DNA of 64,000 bases from positions 1 to 64,000 of the forward strand of contig CAIVLG010000037.1 in NCBI GenBank assembly GCA_903906695.1, in the 5' to 3' direction. The notes beneath the pieces are model-generated. The model searched no databases and had not been told where the DNA came from. It saw nothing but the letters and a program-made list of their open reading frames with translations. The translations under genes were made by a program, and so were the position numbers. Source of the stretch: an uncultured beta proteobacterium. GTDB lineage: Bacteria; Pseudomonadota; Gammaproteobacteria; Burkholderiales; Burkholderiaceae_C. Positions 6,643 through 15,905 of the stretch are shown piece after piece; position 1 is the stretch's first letter; each line of letters starts with the position of its first letter.

Positions 6643-9600
6643 ATGTGGTTCACCCGCGTCAGTCTCAAGAACCCGGTCTTCGCCACCATGGTGATGCTGG
6701 CTGTGGTCGTGCTGGGTCTGTTTTCCTACCAGCGGCTGCAGGTCGACCAGTTTCCAAATGTCGATTTTCCGGTGGTCGTGATCAGCACCGAATACCCGGG
6801 CGCTTCGCCCGAGATCGTCGAGAGCGAGGTCACCAAGAAGATCGAGGAAGGGGTCAACTCGATTGCCGGCATCAATGCCCTGACCTCGCGCAGCTACGAA
6901 AGCATGTCGGTTGTCATCATCGAATTCCAGTTGCACATCGACGGGCGCAAAGCCGCCGATGACGTGCGTGAAAAAGTGGCCATCCTGCGCCCGACACTGC
7001 GCACCGAAGTCAAGGAGCCGCGGGTGCTGCGTTTCGATCCCGCCAGCAAGGCGGTATGGTCCCTGGCAGTCATCGCCGAGGCACCCAAGAACAGCACCAG
7101 CGGCAGCAAAGCCTTGTCAGACGTTGAACGAACCAACTGGGCTGATCAGGTCCTCAGAAAGCGACTTGAAAACGTGCGCGGCGTGGGCTCGGTGACGCTG
7201 GTCGGCGGCACCAAGCGCGAAATCAATGTCTACCTCAAACCGCAGGCGCTTGAAGCCTTCGGCGTGACGCCGGAACAGGTGGCCACAGCGGTCACCAATG
7301 AAAGTCAGGACTTGCCGATGGGCTCGATTCGTTCGCTCGAACAGGAACGCGTGCTGCAGGTGGAGGCTCGAATGAAACGGCCGGAAGACTTTGGCAAGAT
7401 CATTGTCGCGCGCCGCAACGGCAGCCCGATACGCGTTGAGCAGGTTGCCAGCGTCACGGATGGCGCGCAGGAAACCGACAGCCTGGCACTTTTCAGCGGC
7501 CAGCGAACGCTGTTGCTGAGCATTCAGAAGTCGCAAGACGAAAACACGATTGCGGTGGTCGACGGTCTGCAAAAGGCGGTTGCCGCGATGAACGCCGAAT
7601 TGCCGCCGGGAGTGCGGCTGGAGCCGGTCTACGATGGCTCGCGGCAAATCCGCGTGGCCGTGGAAAACGTGCGCGAGACGCTCTTTGAAGGCGCCTTGCT
7701 GACCATCCTGATCGTGTTTCTCTTTCTCAATTCCTGGCGCTCGACGGTCATCACCGGCCTGACGCTGCCAATCGCCCTGATTGGCACTTTTCTGTTCATG
7801 AGCCTGTTCGGTTTCACCATCAACATGATCACCCTGATGGCGCTGAGCCTGTGCGTCGGTCTGCTGATCGATGATGCCATTGTGGTACGCGAAAACATCG
7901 TGCGCCATGTGCAAATGGGCAAGACACCGTACCAGGCGTCGCTTGACGGGACACAGGAAATCGGCTTGGCGGTGCTGGCCACCACACTGTCGATCGTGGC
8001 GGTCTTTCTGCCGATCGGTTTCATGGGTGGCATCATCGGAAAATTCTTCCATGAGTTCGGCATCACCATCGTCTCGGCAGTGCTGATCTCGATGTTTGTC
8101 AGTTTCACGCTCGACCCCATGCTATCGAGCGTCTGGCACGACCCCAGTATCCAGGCCCATGGCGCTCTAACAGCGCCGGCCACGTTCTACGACCGGACCA
8201 TCGGCCGTGTCACCGGCTGGTTTGATCATGGCACCGATGCGTTGATCGATCTCTATCAGAAGATTCTGGGCTGGGCCCTGGTGCACAAGCTCAAGACACT
8301 GTTCATGGCCCTGCTGATTTTTGTCACCAGCATCTTCATGGTGCCGCTGCTGGGCACCGAATTTGTGCCATCGGCCGATTTTTCGGAGACCTGGCTCAAC
8401 TTCTATACACCCATGGGTTCATCGATCGAGGTGACCGAAGCCAAGACCAAGCAGGTCGAGGCCATTCTGCGCAGCTATCCGGAGGTCAGTTATTCGCTCG
8501 CAACCATCAACACCGGCAGCGCCACCGGCAAGAGCTACGCCAGTTTCTACATCCGCCTGACCGACCGCAAAGCCCGCAGCCGCAGCGTGGACGAACTGTC
8601 GGATACGCTGCGCCAGCGTCTCAAGCAGATCCCCGGCATCACGGTGACCCACGTTGGCATGATGGATCCGGTGGGCGGGCAAAAGCAGATCGAATTCTCT
8701 TTGCAAGGCCAGGACCTGGCGGAACTCGAACGCCTGAGCAAGCTGGTGATGGACAAGATCCGCCCGATACCTGGGCTGGTCGACCTGGACTCGAGTGTCA
8801 AGCCGAACAAGCCTACGCTCAACGTGGCGGTCCGACGCGACGCGGCATCGGATCTGGGGTTGGGCATAGGGCAGATTGCCAGCGCCCTGCGCACGCTGGT
8901 GGCAGGACAGACGGTGAGCAATTGGCGGGCGCCTGATGATCAGACCTACGACGTCAACGTCCGTCTGGCACCGCAGGCGCGCGACAGTCCCGACGATCTG
9001 CAGCATCTGCCATTCACGCTCGGCCTCAACGCCGACGGCAGTACACGCATCGTGCGACTCAATCAGGTCGCAGCGGTCATAGATTCAACCGGTCCGAACC
9101 AGATCAACCGGCGCGACCTGATGCGCGAAGTCGCCATCAACAGCAACGTCTACAAACGCTCTGTCGGCGAAGTCTCCGACGACATCAAGGCAGCACTCGA
9201 CAGCGTCAGTTTTCCACCCGGCTACCGCTACAAGTTTGGCGGCTCGACCAAGAACATGGCCGAATCCTTTGATTACGCGATCTCAGCCCTGGTGCTGGCC
9301 ATCGTCTTCATCTACATGATTCTGGCGAGCCAGTTCAAGAGCTTCTTCCAGCCTCTGGCGCTGATGATGGCGCTGCCCCTGACTTTGATCGGCGTCGTGC
9401 TGGCGCTGCTGATGTTCGGCTCGACCCTGTCGATGTTCTCGATCATCGGCATCGTAATGCTGATGGGGCTGGTGACCAAGAACGCCATTTTGCTGGTTGA
9501 TTTCGCGATTCGTGCGCGCGAACCTGGCGTTGATGCTGATGGCCTCCGCGTCGACGGTATGGAGCGCAGCGCGGCGCTGCTGATGGCGGCCAAAGTGCGG

Positions 9601-9834
9601 CTGCGCCCGATTCTGATGACCACGCTGGCCATGATTTTTGGCATGTTGCCACTGGCCTTTGCGCTGACCGAAGGTTCGGAGCAAAGGTCCCCGATGGGCC
9701 AGGCAGTGATTGGCGGAGTCATCACTTCGTCGCTGCTAACCCTGGTGGTGGTACCGGTGGTCTATTGCTATATGGATGACCTGGCGCAATGGCTGCGCCG
9801 ACGCTGGGGAGCGGGTACCGGTGCCAGCAGGTAA
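6643..9834 (+). CDS. RND multidrug efflux pump (HAE1/AcrB-like)
   Basis: This 1063-aa inner-membrane proton/drug antiporter has the usual 12-TM RND layout with two large periplasmic loops. TM4 carries the proton-relay aspartate pair D410-D411 in GLLIDDAIVVREN, and TM10 carries the matching lysine in GLVTKNAILLVDFA. The first TM (NPVFATMVMLAVVVLGLFSYQRL) and porter domains are intact, and length fits the family (about 1030-1060). It works with the adaptor upstream and very probably with TolC at 10549. The substrate cannot be deduced. Confidence 0.95.
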   Translation: MWFTRVSLKNPVFATMVMLAVVVLGLFSYQRLQVDQFPNVDFPVVVISTEYPGASPEIVESEVTKKIEEGVNSIAGINALTSRSYESMSVVIIEFQLHIDGRKAADDVREKVAILRPTLRTEVKEPRVLRFDPASKAVWSLAVIAEAPKNSTSGSKALSDVERTNWADQVLRKRLENVRGVGSVTLVGGTKREINVYLKPQALEAFGVTPEQVATAVTNESQDLPMGSIRSLEQERVLQVEARMKRPEDFGKIIVARRNGSPIRVEQVASVTDGAQETDSLALFSGQRTLLLSIQKSQDENTIAVVDGLQKAVAAMNAELPPGVRLEPVYDGSRQIRVAVENVRETLFEGALLTILIVFLFLNSWRSTVITGLTLPIALIGTFLFMSLFGFTINMITLMALSLCVGLLIDDAIVVRENIVRHVQMGKTPYQASLDGTQEIGLAVLATTLSIVAVFLPIGFMGGIIGKFFHEFGITIVSAVLISMFVSFTLDPMLSSVWHDPSIQAHGALTAPATFYDRTIGRVTGWFDHGTDALIDLYQKILGWALVHKLKTLFMALLIFVTSIFMVPLLGTEFVPSADFSETWLNFYTPMGSSIEVTEAKTKQVEAILRSYPEVSYSLATINTGSATGKSYASFYIRLTDRKARSRSVDELSDTLRQRLKQIPGITVTHVGMMDPVGGQKQIEFSLQGQDLAELERLSKLVMDKIRPIPGLVDLDSSVKPNKPTLNVAVRRDAASDLGLGIGQIASALRTLVAGQTVSNWRAPDDQTYDVNVRLAPQARDSPDDLQHLPFTLGLNADGSTRIVRLNQVAAVIDSTGPNQINRRDLMREVAINSNVYKRSVGEVSDDIKAALDSVSFPPGYRYKFGGSTKNMAESFDYAISALVLAIVFIYMILASQFKSFFQPLALMMALPLTLIGVVLALLMFGSTLSMFSIIGIVMLMGLVTKNAILLVDFAIRAREPGVDADGLRVDGMERSAALLMAAKVRLRPILMTTLAMIFGMLPLAFALTEGSEQRSPMGQAVIGGVITSSLLTLVVVPVVYCYMDDLAQWLRRRWGAGTGASR

Positions 9835-9874
9835 AATTTTGCCGAATCTGTCCATCCACCCCCGGAGTACCGCA

Positions 9875-10528
9875 ATGAATTTTGAGCAAGCCCGCTTCAA
9901 CATGATCGAACAGCAAATTCGTCCTTGGAATGTTCTTGACGATCAGGTGCTGAACCTTCTCTCCGTGGTCAAACGCGAAGACTTTGTCCCCTTGGCACAC
10001 AAGGCGTTGGCGTTTGCCGACATGGAAATTCCGTTGGGCCGGGGGCAATACATGCTCTCACCGCGGCTTGAAGCCCGGCTGCTGCAGGACGCAGCGGTCA
10101 AGAAGCACGAGAAAGTTCTGGAAATCGGTGCCGGCTCCGGCTACCTGTCGGCCTTGCTGGCGCACCAGGCACAGCGCGTCATCGCACTCGAAATCAATCC
10201 CGAGATGGTCGCCATGGCACGCGCCAACTTGCAAAAAGCAGGCATCCACAACGCTGAAGTGCGCCAGCTCGACGGCTCGGTCGCGGTGGCGGCCGATGGA
10301 CCCTTCGATGTCATCGTGCTCGGTGGCTGTGTGCCCGAAGTGCCGCAGAGTCTGCTCTCGCAACTCAAGGTCGGTGGACGCCTGCTGGCCATTGTCGGCC
10401 AGGATCCCGTCACCCGCGCCACCATCATCACGCGCAGCAGCGAGGCCGAGTTTCAGACGCGCCAGCCGTGGGACAGTTCGGCCCCGACCCTGCTGAATTT
10501 TCCGGCGCCCTCACAGTTCCGGTTTTGA
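9875..10528 (+). CDS. Protein-L-isoaspartate O-methyltransferase-like protein
   Basis: This 217-aa SAM-dependent methyltransferase has motif I EIGAGSGYLSALLA at about residues 81-94. The N-terminal block (ARFNMIEQQIRPWNVLD) is typical of a betaproteobacterial PCMT-like group found next to tolC. The ATG at 9875 follows a GGAG ribosome site; the upstream extension overlaps the pump gene. The canonical substrate-binding segment of classical PCMT reads differently here (GRGQYMLSPR), so repair of isoaspartate is likely but not proven. It lies between the pump and tolC, 20 bp before tolC. Confidence 0.85.
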   Translation: MNFEQARFNMIEQQIRPWNVLDDQVLNLLSVVKREDFVPLAHKALAFADMEIPLGRGQYMLSPRLEARLLQDAAVKKHEKVLEIGAGSGYLSALLAHQAQRVIALEINPEMVAMARANLQKAGIHNAEVRQLDGSVAVAADGPFDVIVLGGCVPEVPQSLLSQLKVGGRLLAIVGQDPVTRATIITRSSEAEFQTRQPWDSSAPTLLNFPAPSQFRF

Positions 10529-10548
10529 TCGCTCACCCGAAGACCTTC

Positions 10549-11868
10549 ATGAAAATATTTCGTCTGCTTCCCGTCCTTGCCGCCGTCAGTGCCGCACTGA
10601 GCCTGCCGGCCCATGCTCAGAGCCTGATCGAGCTGTACCAGTCGGCCCGCAGCTTTGATGCTTCTTATTTATCAGCCAAGTCGCAGTTCGACGCGTCGCT
10701 GGCCAAGGCCGATCAGGCGCGCGCAGCCATTCTGCCCACGGTCGGCATGTCAGCCAGCGTCTCGCGATCGCTTTTCAGTGTCGATAAGCCGCCTTTGGAT
10801 TATTCCTTCGGCAGTCAGAACATCGGACTGAGTGCTTCGCAACCGCTGTACCGCCCGGCCAACTGGGCTCTTGCCAGCCAGGGAGAAAAACAAGTTGGAC
10901 TGGCGCAGGGGCAACTGATCGCAGCCGAGCAGGATTTGATCGTGCGCGTCAGCCAGGCTTATTTTGATGTGCTGGCGGCGACTGACAACCTCACCTTTGT
11001 GCGGGCCCAAAAAACTGCGGTCGCCGAGCAATTAGCCTCGGCCAAGCGCAACTTTGAGGTGGGCACCGCCACCATCACAGACACACGCGAAGCGCAGGCG
11101 CAATTCGACCTGGTAGTGGCGCAGGAGATTGCGGCCGATTATGACTTGCGCGTCAAGAAACTTGCGCTCGATCTGCTCGCCGGCAAGACCAACTCTCAGC
11201 CCAGCATACTTGCAACGCCGGTGGTGCTGCCGGAACTGGCCCCGGTCGACGTCGGAGTCTGGGTCAACCAGTCGGAAGCGGCCCACCCGGGCATCATGCA
11301 GGCGCAAATGGTGCTCGACATCGCCAAACTTGAAACAGAAAAGGCGCGTGCCGGCAGCAAACCGACGCTGGACCTGACCGGCAGTTACGGCGTGACCCAG
11401 AACAACGGGTCGGCGACCAACCTCAGCGACTATCGCACCAATGTGGCGACGCTTGGACTGTCGTTCAACCTGCCCTTGTTTGCCGGCTACTCGATTCAAA
11501 ATCGACTTAAGGAAACGCTGGCGCTCGAAGAAAAAGCTGGCAGCGATCTTGAAGGCTCCCGGCGTCTGGTCTCGCAGGCCACGCGAGCCGCATTCTTCGG
11601 CATTCTCTCTGGGCAGGGACAGGTCAAGGCGCTGGAGGCGGCCGAGGCATCCAGCCAGAGCGCGCTTGACGCCAACAAGCTCGGTTACCAGGTTGGTGTG
11701 CGCATCAACATCGACGTACTGAACTCGCAAAGCCAGCTTTACAGCACCAAGGCCAAGCTGGCGCAGGCGCGTTACAACGTGCTTCTGGGTGGTCTCAAGC
11801 TGCGTCAGGCCAATGGCACTCTTCGCGCCGAAGACCTGCAACAGGTCAACGCCTTGCTGGCAAATTAG
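10549..11868 (+). CDS. tolC: TolC-family outer-membrane efflux channel
   Basis: This 439-aa protein has a signal peptide (residues 1-25, cleaved after PAHAQ or nearby), followed by two repeats of about 200 residues with the long amphipathic helices and beta strands of the TolC trimer. Typical blocks are FDASYLSAKSQFDASLAKAD and, in the second half, ANKLGYQVGVRINIDVLNSQ. It completes the tripartite pump encoded just upstream and may also serve type I secretion. Its 3' end overlaps the convergent waaA gene by 23 bp. Confidence 0.93.
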   Translation: MKIFRLLPVLAAVSAALSLPAHAQSLIELYQSARSFDASYLSAKSQFDASLAKADQARAAILPTVGMSASVSRSLFSVDKPPLDYSFGSQNIGLSASQPLYRPANWALASQGEKQVGLAQGQLIAAEQDLIVRVSQAYFDVLAATDNLTFVRAQKTAVAEQLASAKRNFEVGTATITDTREAQAQFDLVVAQEIAADYDLRVKKLALDLLAGKTNSQPSILATPVVLPELAPVDVGVWVNQSEAAHPGIMQAQMVLDIAKLETEKARAGSKPTLDLTGSYGVTQNNGSATNLSDYRTNVATLGLSFNLPLFAGYSIQNRLKETLALEEKAGSDLEGSRRLVSQATRAAFFGILSGQGQVKALEAAEASSQSALDANKLGYQVGVRINIDVLNSQSQLYSTKAKLAQARYNVLLGGLKLRQANGTLRAEDLQQVNALLAN

Positions 11869-13222
11869 GGCTGGCACAGGGCGGCGGTTTGTCAGTGCCG
11901 TCAGCGTCGTGAATCGGCGATCCGTGCCCGCTTTCGAGCAGTTTCTCAAGCGCCGCCAGCGTGCGCGCCAGCGCACCCTGATGCGCCAGCGCAAACGCGC
12001 TGGCTGACTGCTGCGCTGCCTGCAAAGCCGCTTTGTCTCGGGCCAACGCGGATGCCGCGGCGACCGCGAGCGCCAGATTGTCAACGCGTTGCGCTGCACC
12101 CGCCGCCAGGGCCAGTCGAGCGGCTTCTGCAAAATTGAAAGTGTGCGGCCCCATCACCACCGGACAGGCGCAGGCCGCCGCTTCGATCAGGTTTTGTCCC
12201 CCCAGCGCCTCGAAACTGCCACCGAGCAAGGCGACGTCGGCGAGCGCGTAATACAGCGCCATTTCACCGAGCGTGTCACCGAGCCAGATACTGGGCATCG
12301 ACTCGGGCTCAACGCTGTCGGCCGGTGGTCCGTCACGCCAGCGACTGCGGCGCGAAATTGCAAGTCCGTTGTGCTCGACCAGCGAGGCCACTTCATCAAA
12401 GCGCTGCGGATGACGCGGCACGATAAGCCATTGCACCGCGCACATGACTTCGGTCTGCGGCAATGCCATCAGGACGCGCAGCAGCGCCGCCTCCTCGAGC
12501 GCGCGTGAACTCGCAAACATGATGACCGGACGCCCGACCCGGTCACGCCAAATGCGGCCCGTCCTCAACTGCTGCGCATCGGGCATGGCGTCGAACTTCA
12601 GGTTGCCGAAGACGCCCTGTACCGGGGCTCCGAGTGAGACCAGGCGCTCGGCGTCGTCCTGCGTTTGCGCCCAAGCCGCTGCCAGGCTGCGGTAGGCGGG
12701 ACGCGCCAGCCATCCCAGACGCCTGGCCCAGCGCATTGAATGCTCGCTCAGGCGTGCATTGGCCAGCACCAGTGGCACACCCGCCTTGGCGCAAGCGTCC
12801 GCCAGATTGGGCCAGATTTCGGTTTCCAGAAGGATGCCGATGCGCGGCTTGAAATGATCGAGAAAGCGCCTCACCAGCACTGGCGTGTCCCAGGGTTGCC
12901 AGGTCTGGACATCGCCGACCTGCAGCAGCTTGGCACCTTCGGCGCGCCCGGTCGCCGTACCGTGCGTGAGCAGCAAGCGCAACCCGGGCCAACGCTGGCG
13001 CAAGCACTCCACGAGCAGCGTCGCGGCCCGCGTTTCACCGAGCGAGACCGCGTGCACCCAGACCGTCTTGCCGTCCGGCGGCGGCGCTGGCGCGCGGTAG
13101 TGGGCAAAGCGTTCCTCGACCGCCTCCAGATAACCTGGCTCCTGCTGCCCGCGGCGCGCCAGTTTGCGACGCAACAGGGGTTGCACCAACCACATCAGCA
13201 CGCTGTAAAGAAGGCGTGTCAT
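11846..13222 (-). CDS. waaA: 3-deoxy-D-manno-octulosonic acid (Kdo) transferase
   Basis: This 458-aa GT30 glycosyltransferase adds Kdo to lipid IVA at the inner membrane. An N-terminal hydrophobic anchor (LLYSVLMWLVQPLL) is followed by the acceptor domain with the catalytic-glutamate block VHAVSLGETRAA, the block ILLETEIWPN and the CMP-Kdo domain with LGDTLGEMALYYALADVALLGGSFEALGGQNLIE in outline. The C-terminus is about 30 residues longer than E. coli WaaA; that tail is the part overlapping tolC. Its start overlaps the waaC stop by 4 bp (ATGA), so waaC and waaA are translationally coupled. Confidence 0.95.
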   Translation of the reverse strand: MTRLLYSVLMWLVQPLLRRKLARRGQQEPGYLEAVEERFAHYRAPAPPPDGKTVWVHAVSLGETRAATLLVECLRQRWPGLRLLLTHGTATGRAEGAKLLQVGDVQTWQPWDTPVLVRRFLDHFKPRIGILLETEIWPNLADACAKAGVPLVLANARLSEHSMRWARRLGWLARPAYRSLAAAWAQTQDDAERLVSLGAPVQGVFGNLKFDAMPDAQQLRTGRIWRDRVGRPVIMFASSRALEEAALLRVLMALPQTEVMCAVQWLIVPRHPQRFDEVASLVEHNGLAISRRSRWRDGPPADSVEPESMPSIWLGDTLGEMALYYALADVALLGGSFEALGGQNLIEAAACACPVVMGPHTFNFAEAARLALAAGAAQRVDNLALAVAAASALARDKAALQAAQQSASAFALAHQGALARTLAALEKLLESGHGSPIHDADGTDKPPPCASPNLPARR

Positions 13223-14232
13223 GCGCTTGTGCGATGAGTCGCCGTCAACTGCCAGGCCTGCCAGACCGCCTCCACCGTCGGTGTCGGTTGCGCGAAGACG
13301 CTGCGTTGATGACTGGTCTGCTGCGGTCCCGTGCGCCAGGCAGTGTCAAAGTTGTAAATCTGCACCAGGCGCAAATCCAGCGCCATGGCGATGTGGCTCA
13401 AGCCACTGTCCACGCCCACCACACCGGCACAGCCCGCCAGTGCATCGGTCAGGGCATCGAGTTGAAGGTGCGGCCAGACTTCGACCTGGCTCAAGGCAGC
13501 GGCAATCTGCTGTGCCGACTGCTGCTCGGCGGCGCTTGCCTGCGGCAACCCCAGAGCGTAGCCTTGTCGATTCAAGTGTTGCCCCAAAGCCTGCCACGAA
13601 GAAAGCGGCCACTGCTTGTCAGCGCGCGAACTGCCATGCACCAGGGCTACCAAGGGGCGCCGGCGGGCAAGTGACTGGGCCTGATCGTTATCTGTATCTT
13701 GGGCCGCGCGCGCCGTTGCCGTCAGCCCGTAGGACAACTGCTGCGGCACGGCATAACCTAGCGAGCGCGCGCACAACTGGCGTGAGCGCTCCACCGCGTG
13801 AATGTGCGTCGGCAGCCTGATCGCAACATCGGCCACCCAGCGCGCCGGCGCCTCGAAGCTGGAACCCTCGCTGGCGCCGGCCAGACCAAAACGCCTGCCA
13901 TACGTCGTCAGGCGCGCCAGCCATGAGATCAGTGCCGACTTGGTCAAGCCCTGCAGATCGATGACGGCGTCGTAGGACTCGCGCTGCAACTCACGCTTGA
14001 AGTCGCGCCACGCCCGTCGGGTGGCTGCTGAAAGCGGGGACTTGCGCCAGCTTCTCAACTCGCACTCGATGACTCGCCGCACACCTGAGCAGCGGCACGC
14101 CAGGGCAGCAAAATTGCGTTCCACGACCCAGTCGATCTGTGCCTGCGGCAAGGCGCGCCGGATATCCTGAAGCGCCGGCATGGCATGTACCACATCGCCA
14201 AGTGAAGACAGCTTGACGATCAGGATCTTCAA
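13219..14232 (-). CDS. waaC: Lipopolysaccharide heptosyltransferase I
   Basis: This 337-aa GT9 enzyme transfers the first L-glycero-D-manno-heptose to Kdo2-lipid A. Hallmarks are the N-terminal MKILIVKLSSLGDVVHAMPAL, the block YDAVIDLQGLTKSA and the donor-site block VVGVDSGLSHIAMAL. It is the first gene of the waaC-waaA pair. A REP-like palindrome separates it from the phosphomannomutase gene upstream. Confidence 0.95.
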   Translation of the reverse strand: MKILIVKLSSLGDVVHAMPALQDIRRALPQAQIDWVVERNFAALACRCSGVRRVIECELRSWRKSPLSAATRRAWRDFKRELQRESYDAVIDLQGLTKSALISWLARLTTYGRRFGLAGASEGSSFEAPARWVADVAIRLPTHIHAVERSRQLCARSLGYAVPQQLSYGLTATARAAQDTDNDQAQSLARRRPLVALVHGSSRADKQWPLSSWQALGQHLNRQGYALGLPQASAAEQQSAQQIAAALSQVEVWPHLQLDALTDALAGCAGVVGVDSGLSHIAMALDLRLVQIYNFDTAWRTGPQQTSHQRSVFAQPTPTVEAVWQAWQLTATHRTSA

Positions 14233-14247
14233 AAAGCCCCCACGCCT

Positions 14248-14348
14248 GAGTTTTTGGGGTCAGAGCCCAAATTCGCCGAGCCTGCGGCTCGCCCGGAGGG
14301 TGCCCCGCGAAGCGTCGCAGCGCAATTGGTGTCTGACCCCAATAACTC
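14248..14348. repeat. REP-like imperfect palindrome, copy 1
   Basis: The 101-bp segment has matching ends: GAGTTTTTGGGGTCAGA and, on the other strand from the far end, GAGTTATTGGGGTCAGA. Inside are an 'AGAGCCCAAATTCGCC' arm and an 'ACACCAATT' arm. The same unit occurs in opposite orientation at 26843-26939. Units of this design (GGGTCAGA...TCTGACCCC) are known from REP/BIME families, some of which are moved by RAYT-type Y1 transposases; no such gene is in this window. Confidence 0.75.
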
Positions 14349-14395
14349 ACCCCCCGAGGGGGCGTACCTTGCTTGGGGCGGCCCGGCGCGGCGGC
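14349..14395. repeat. GC-rich intergenic repeat with CCCCCCGAGGGGG hairpin
   Basis: This segment abuts the REP-like unit and reaches the phosphomannomutase stop codon. It contains CCCCCCGAGGGGGCG followed by a CTTGGGGCGGCCCGGCG-type run. From memory, this layout is a common intergenic repeat in Comamonadaceae-like genomes. It may act as the terminator structure for the phosphomannomutase gene. Confidence 0.45.
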
Positions 14396-15778
14396 TCAAT
14401 GCGCAGCCTCGTCCAATTTGGCATCGGGCTTGACCGAGCGCAGCAGCGCCAGCATCTCGCCCTCGATGCGCCTCAACGCCGCCTCGGTCTGGCCTTCGAA
14501 GCGCAGCACCAGCACCGGCGTTGTGTTGGAGGCGCGGATCAGTCCAAAGCCGTCGGGCCAATCGACGCGCAAGCCATCGATGGGATTCACCACTGCCGGC
14601 GCCGGGAAATTGGCCGCCGCCAGCAGTTGATCAACCAGCGTGTGCGGCTCGCCCTCGGCACACTTGACGTTGAGCTCGGGCGTCGAATAGCTGCTGGGCA
14701 ATGCGTCGAGCACTGCATTGCCGTCGGGCGAGTGACTCAGGATTTCAAGCAGGCGACAGCCCGCATAAGTACCATCGTCAAAGCCGAACCAGCGCTCCTT
14801 GAAGAAGATGTGGCCGCTCATCTCGCCACCCAGCGGTGAATCGATCTCCTTCATCTTGGCCTTGATCAGCGAGTGACCGGTCTTGAACATCAGCGGCTTG
14901 CCACCAGCCGCTTCGATCGCCGGCGCCAGCCGCTGCGAGCACTTGACGTCAAACAGGATGGTGCCGCCCGGCACGCGGCTCAGGACGTCGCGCGCGAACA
15001 GCATCAGTTGCCGATCCGGGTAGATGTTGTTGCCAGCGCTGGTGACGATGCCAAGCCGGTCGCCGTCACCATCAAAGGCTAACCCGACTTCGGCATCACC
15101 GGCTTTCAGCGCCGCAATCAGGTCGCGCAGGTTTTCAGGCTTGCTCGGATCGGGATGGTGATTCGGGAAGTTGCCATCGACCTCGCTGAACAGCTCAGTC
15201 ACTTCGCAGCCAATCGCGCGCAGGATGGCGGGCGCCGAGGCGCCGGCCACGCCATTGCCGCAATCGACCACGATCTTCATCGGTCGCGCCAGTTTGATAT
15301 CGCCGACGATGCGCTGGCGATAAGCCTCCTGCACCGTCACTGCACGCTGCAAGCCGCCGGTTTGCGGCGACCAGGACTCGCTCTCCATCATGCGCCGCAA
15401 CGCCTGGATTTCGTCTCCGTAAATGGCGCGTCCGGCCAGCACCATCTTGAAACCGTTGTAGTCCTTGGGGTTGTGGCTGCCGGTCACCTGAATGCCGCTG
15501 CGGCACAGGGTGCTGGCGGCAAAGTACAGCATCGGCGTGGTCGCCATGCCGATGTCGATGACATCGACCCCGGCTGCCACCAGACCTCGCATCAGGGCTG
15601 CACTCAACTGCGGCCCGCTGAGACGGCCATCGCGCCCTACCGCAACCACGTTCTCACCTTCCTTGCGCGCCACCGTACCAAAAGCCCGGCCCAGCGCCTC
15701 GGCCATCGCCTCATGAATGGTGGTCGGGACGATGCCGCGAATATCGTAGGCCTTGAAGATGGAAGCTGATAACTGCAT
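14396..15778 (-). CDS. Phosphomannomutase/phosphoglucomutase
   Basis: This 460-aa enzyme of the alpha-D-phosphohexomutase family (AlgC/ManB type) interconverts hexose 6- and 1-phosphates for LPS, exopolysaccharide or GDP-mannose precursors. The phosphoserine loop VTGSHNP puts the catalytic serine at S101. The magnesium loop DGDGDR and the sugar loop GGEMSGH are present, followed by a C-terminal phosphate-binding domain. The ATG at 15778 has a strong GAGGAG ribosome site 7 bp upstream, so I use it instead of the upstream in-frame Met. It lies beside waaC-waaA, consistent with an envelope-sugar role. Confidence 0.93.
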   Translation of the reverse strand: MQLSASIFKAYDIRGIVPTTIHEAMAEALGRAFGTVARKEGENVVAVGRDGRLSGPQLSAALMRGLVAAGVDVIDIGMATTPMLYFAASTLCRSGIQVTGSHNPKDYNGFKMVLAGRAIYGDEIQALRRMMESESWSPQTGGLQRAVTVQEAYRQRIVGDIKLARPMKIVVDCGNGVAGASAPAILRAIGCEVTELFSEVDGNFPNHHPDPSKPENLRDLIAALKAGDAEVGLAFDGDGDRLGIVTSAGNNIYPDRQLMLFARDVLSRVPGGTILFDVKCSQRLAPAIEAAGGKPLMFKTGHSLIKAKMKEIDSPLGGEMSGHIFFKERWFGFDDGTYAGCRLLEILSHSPDGNAVLDALPSSYSTPELNVKCAEGEPHTLVDQLLAAANFPAPAVVNPIDGLRVDWPDGFGLIRASNTTPVLVLRFEGQTEAALRRIEGEMLALLRSVKPDAKLDEAAH

Positions 15779-15905
15779 GGTGAATCTCCTCAAAAATTGT
15801 CGCTTGGATCAAATCAATTGTAGGCTGACGGCAAGTGCATGAGCATGTCCGAAAACGGCTGGTGAAAGCACTCTTTGAGCAGGCGCAACGCGTATCATCG
15901 AGACC

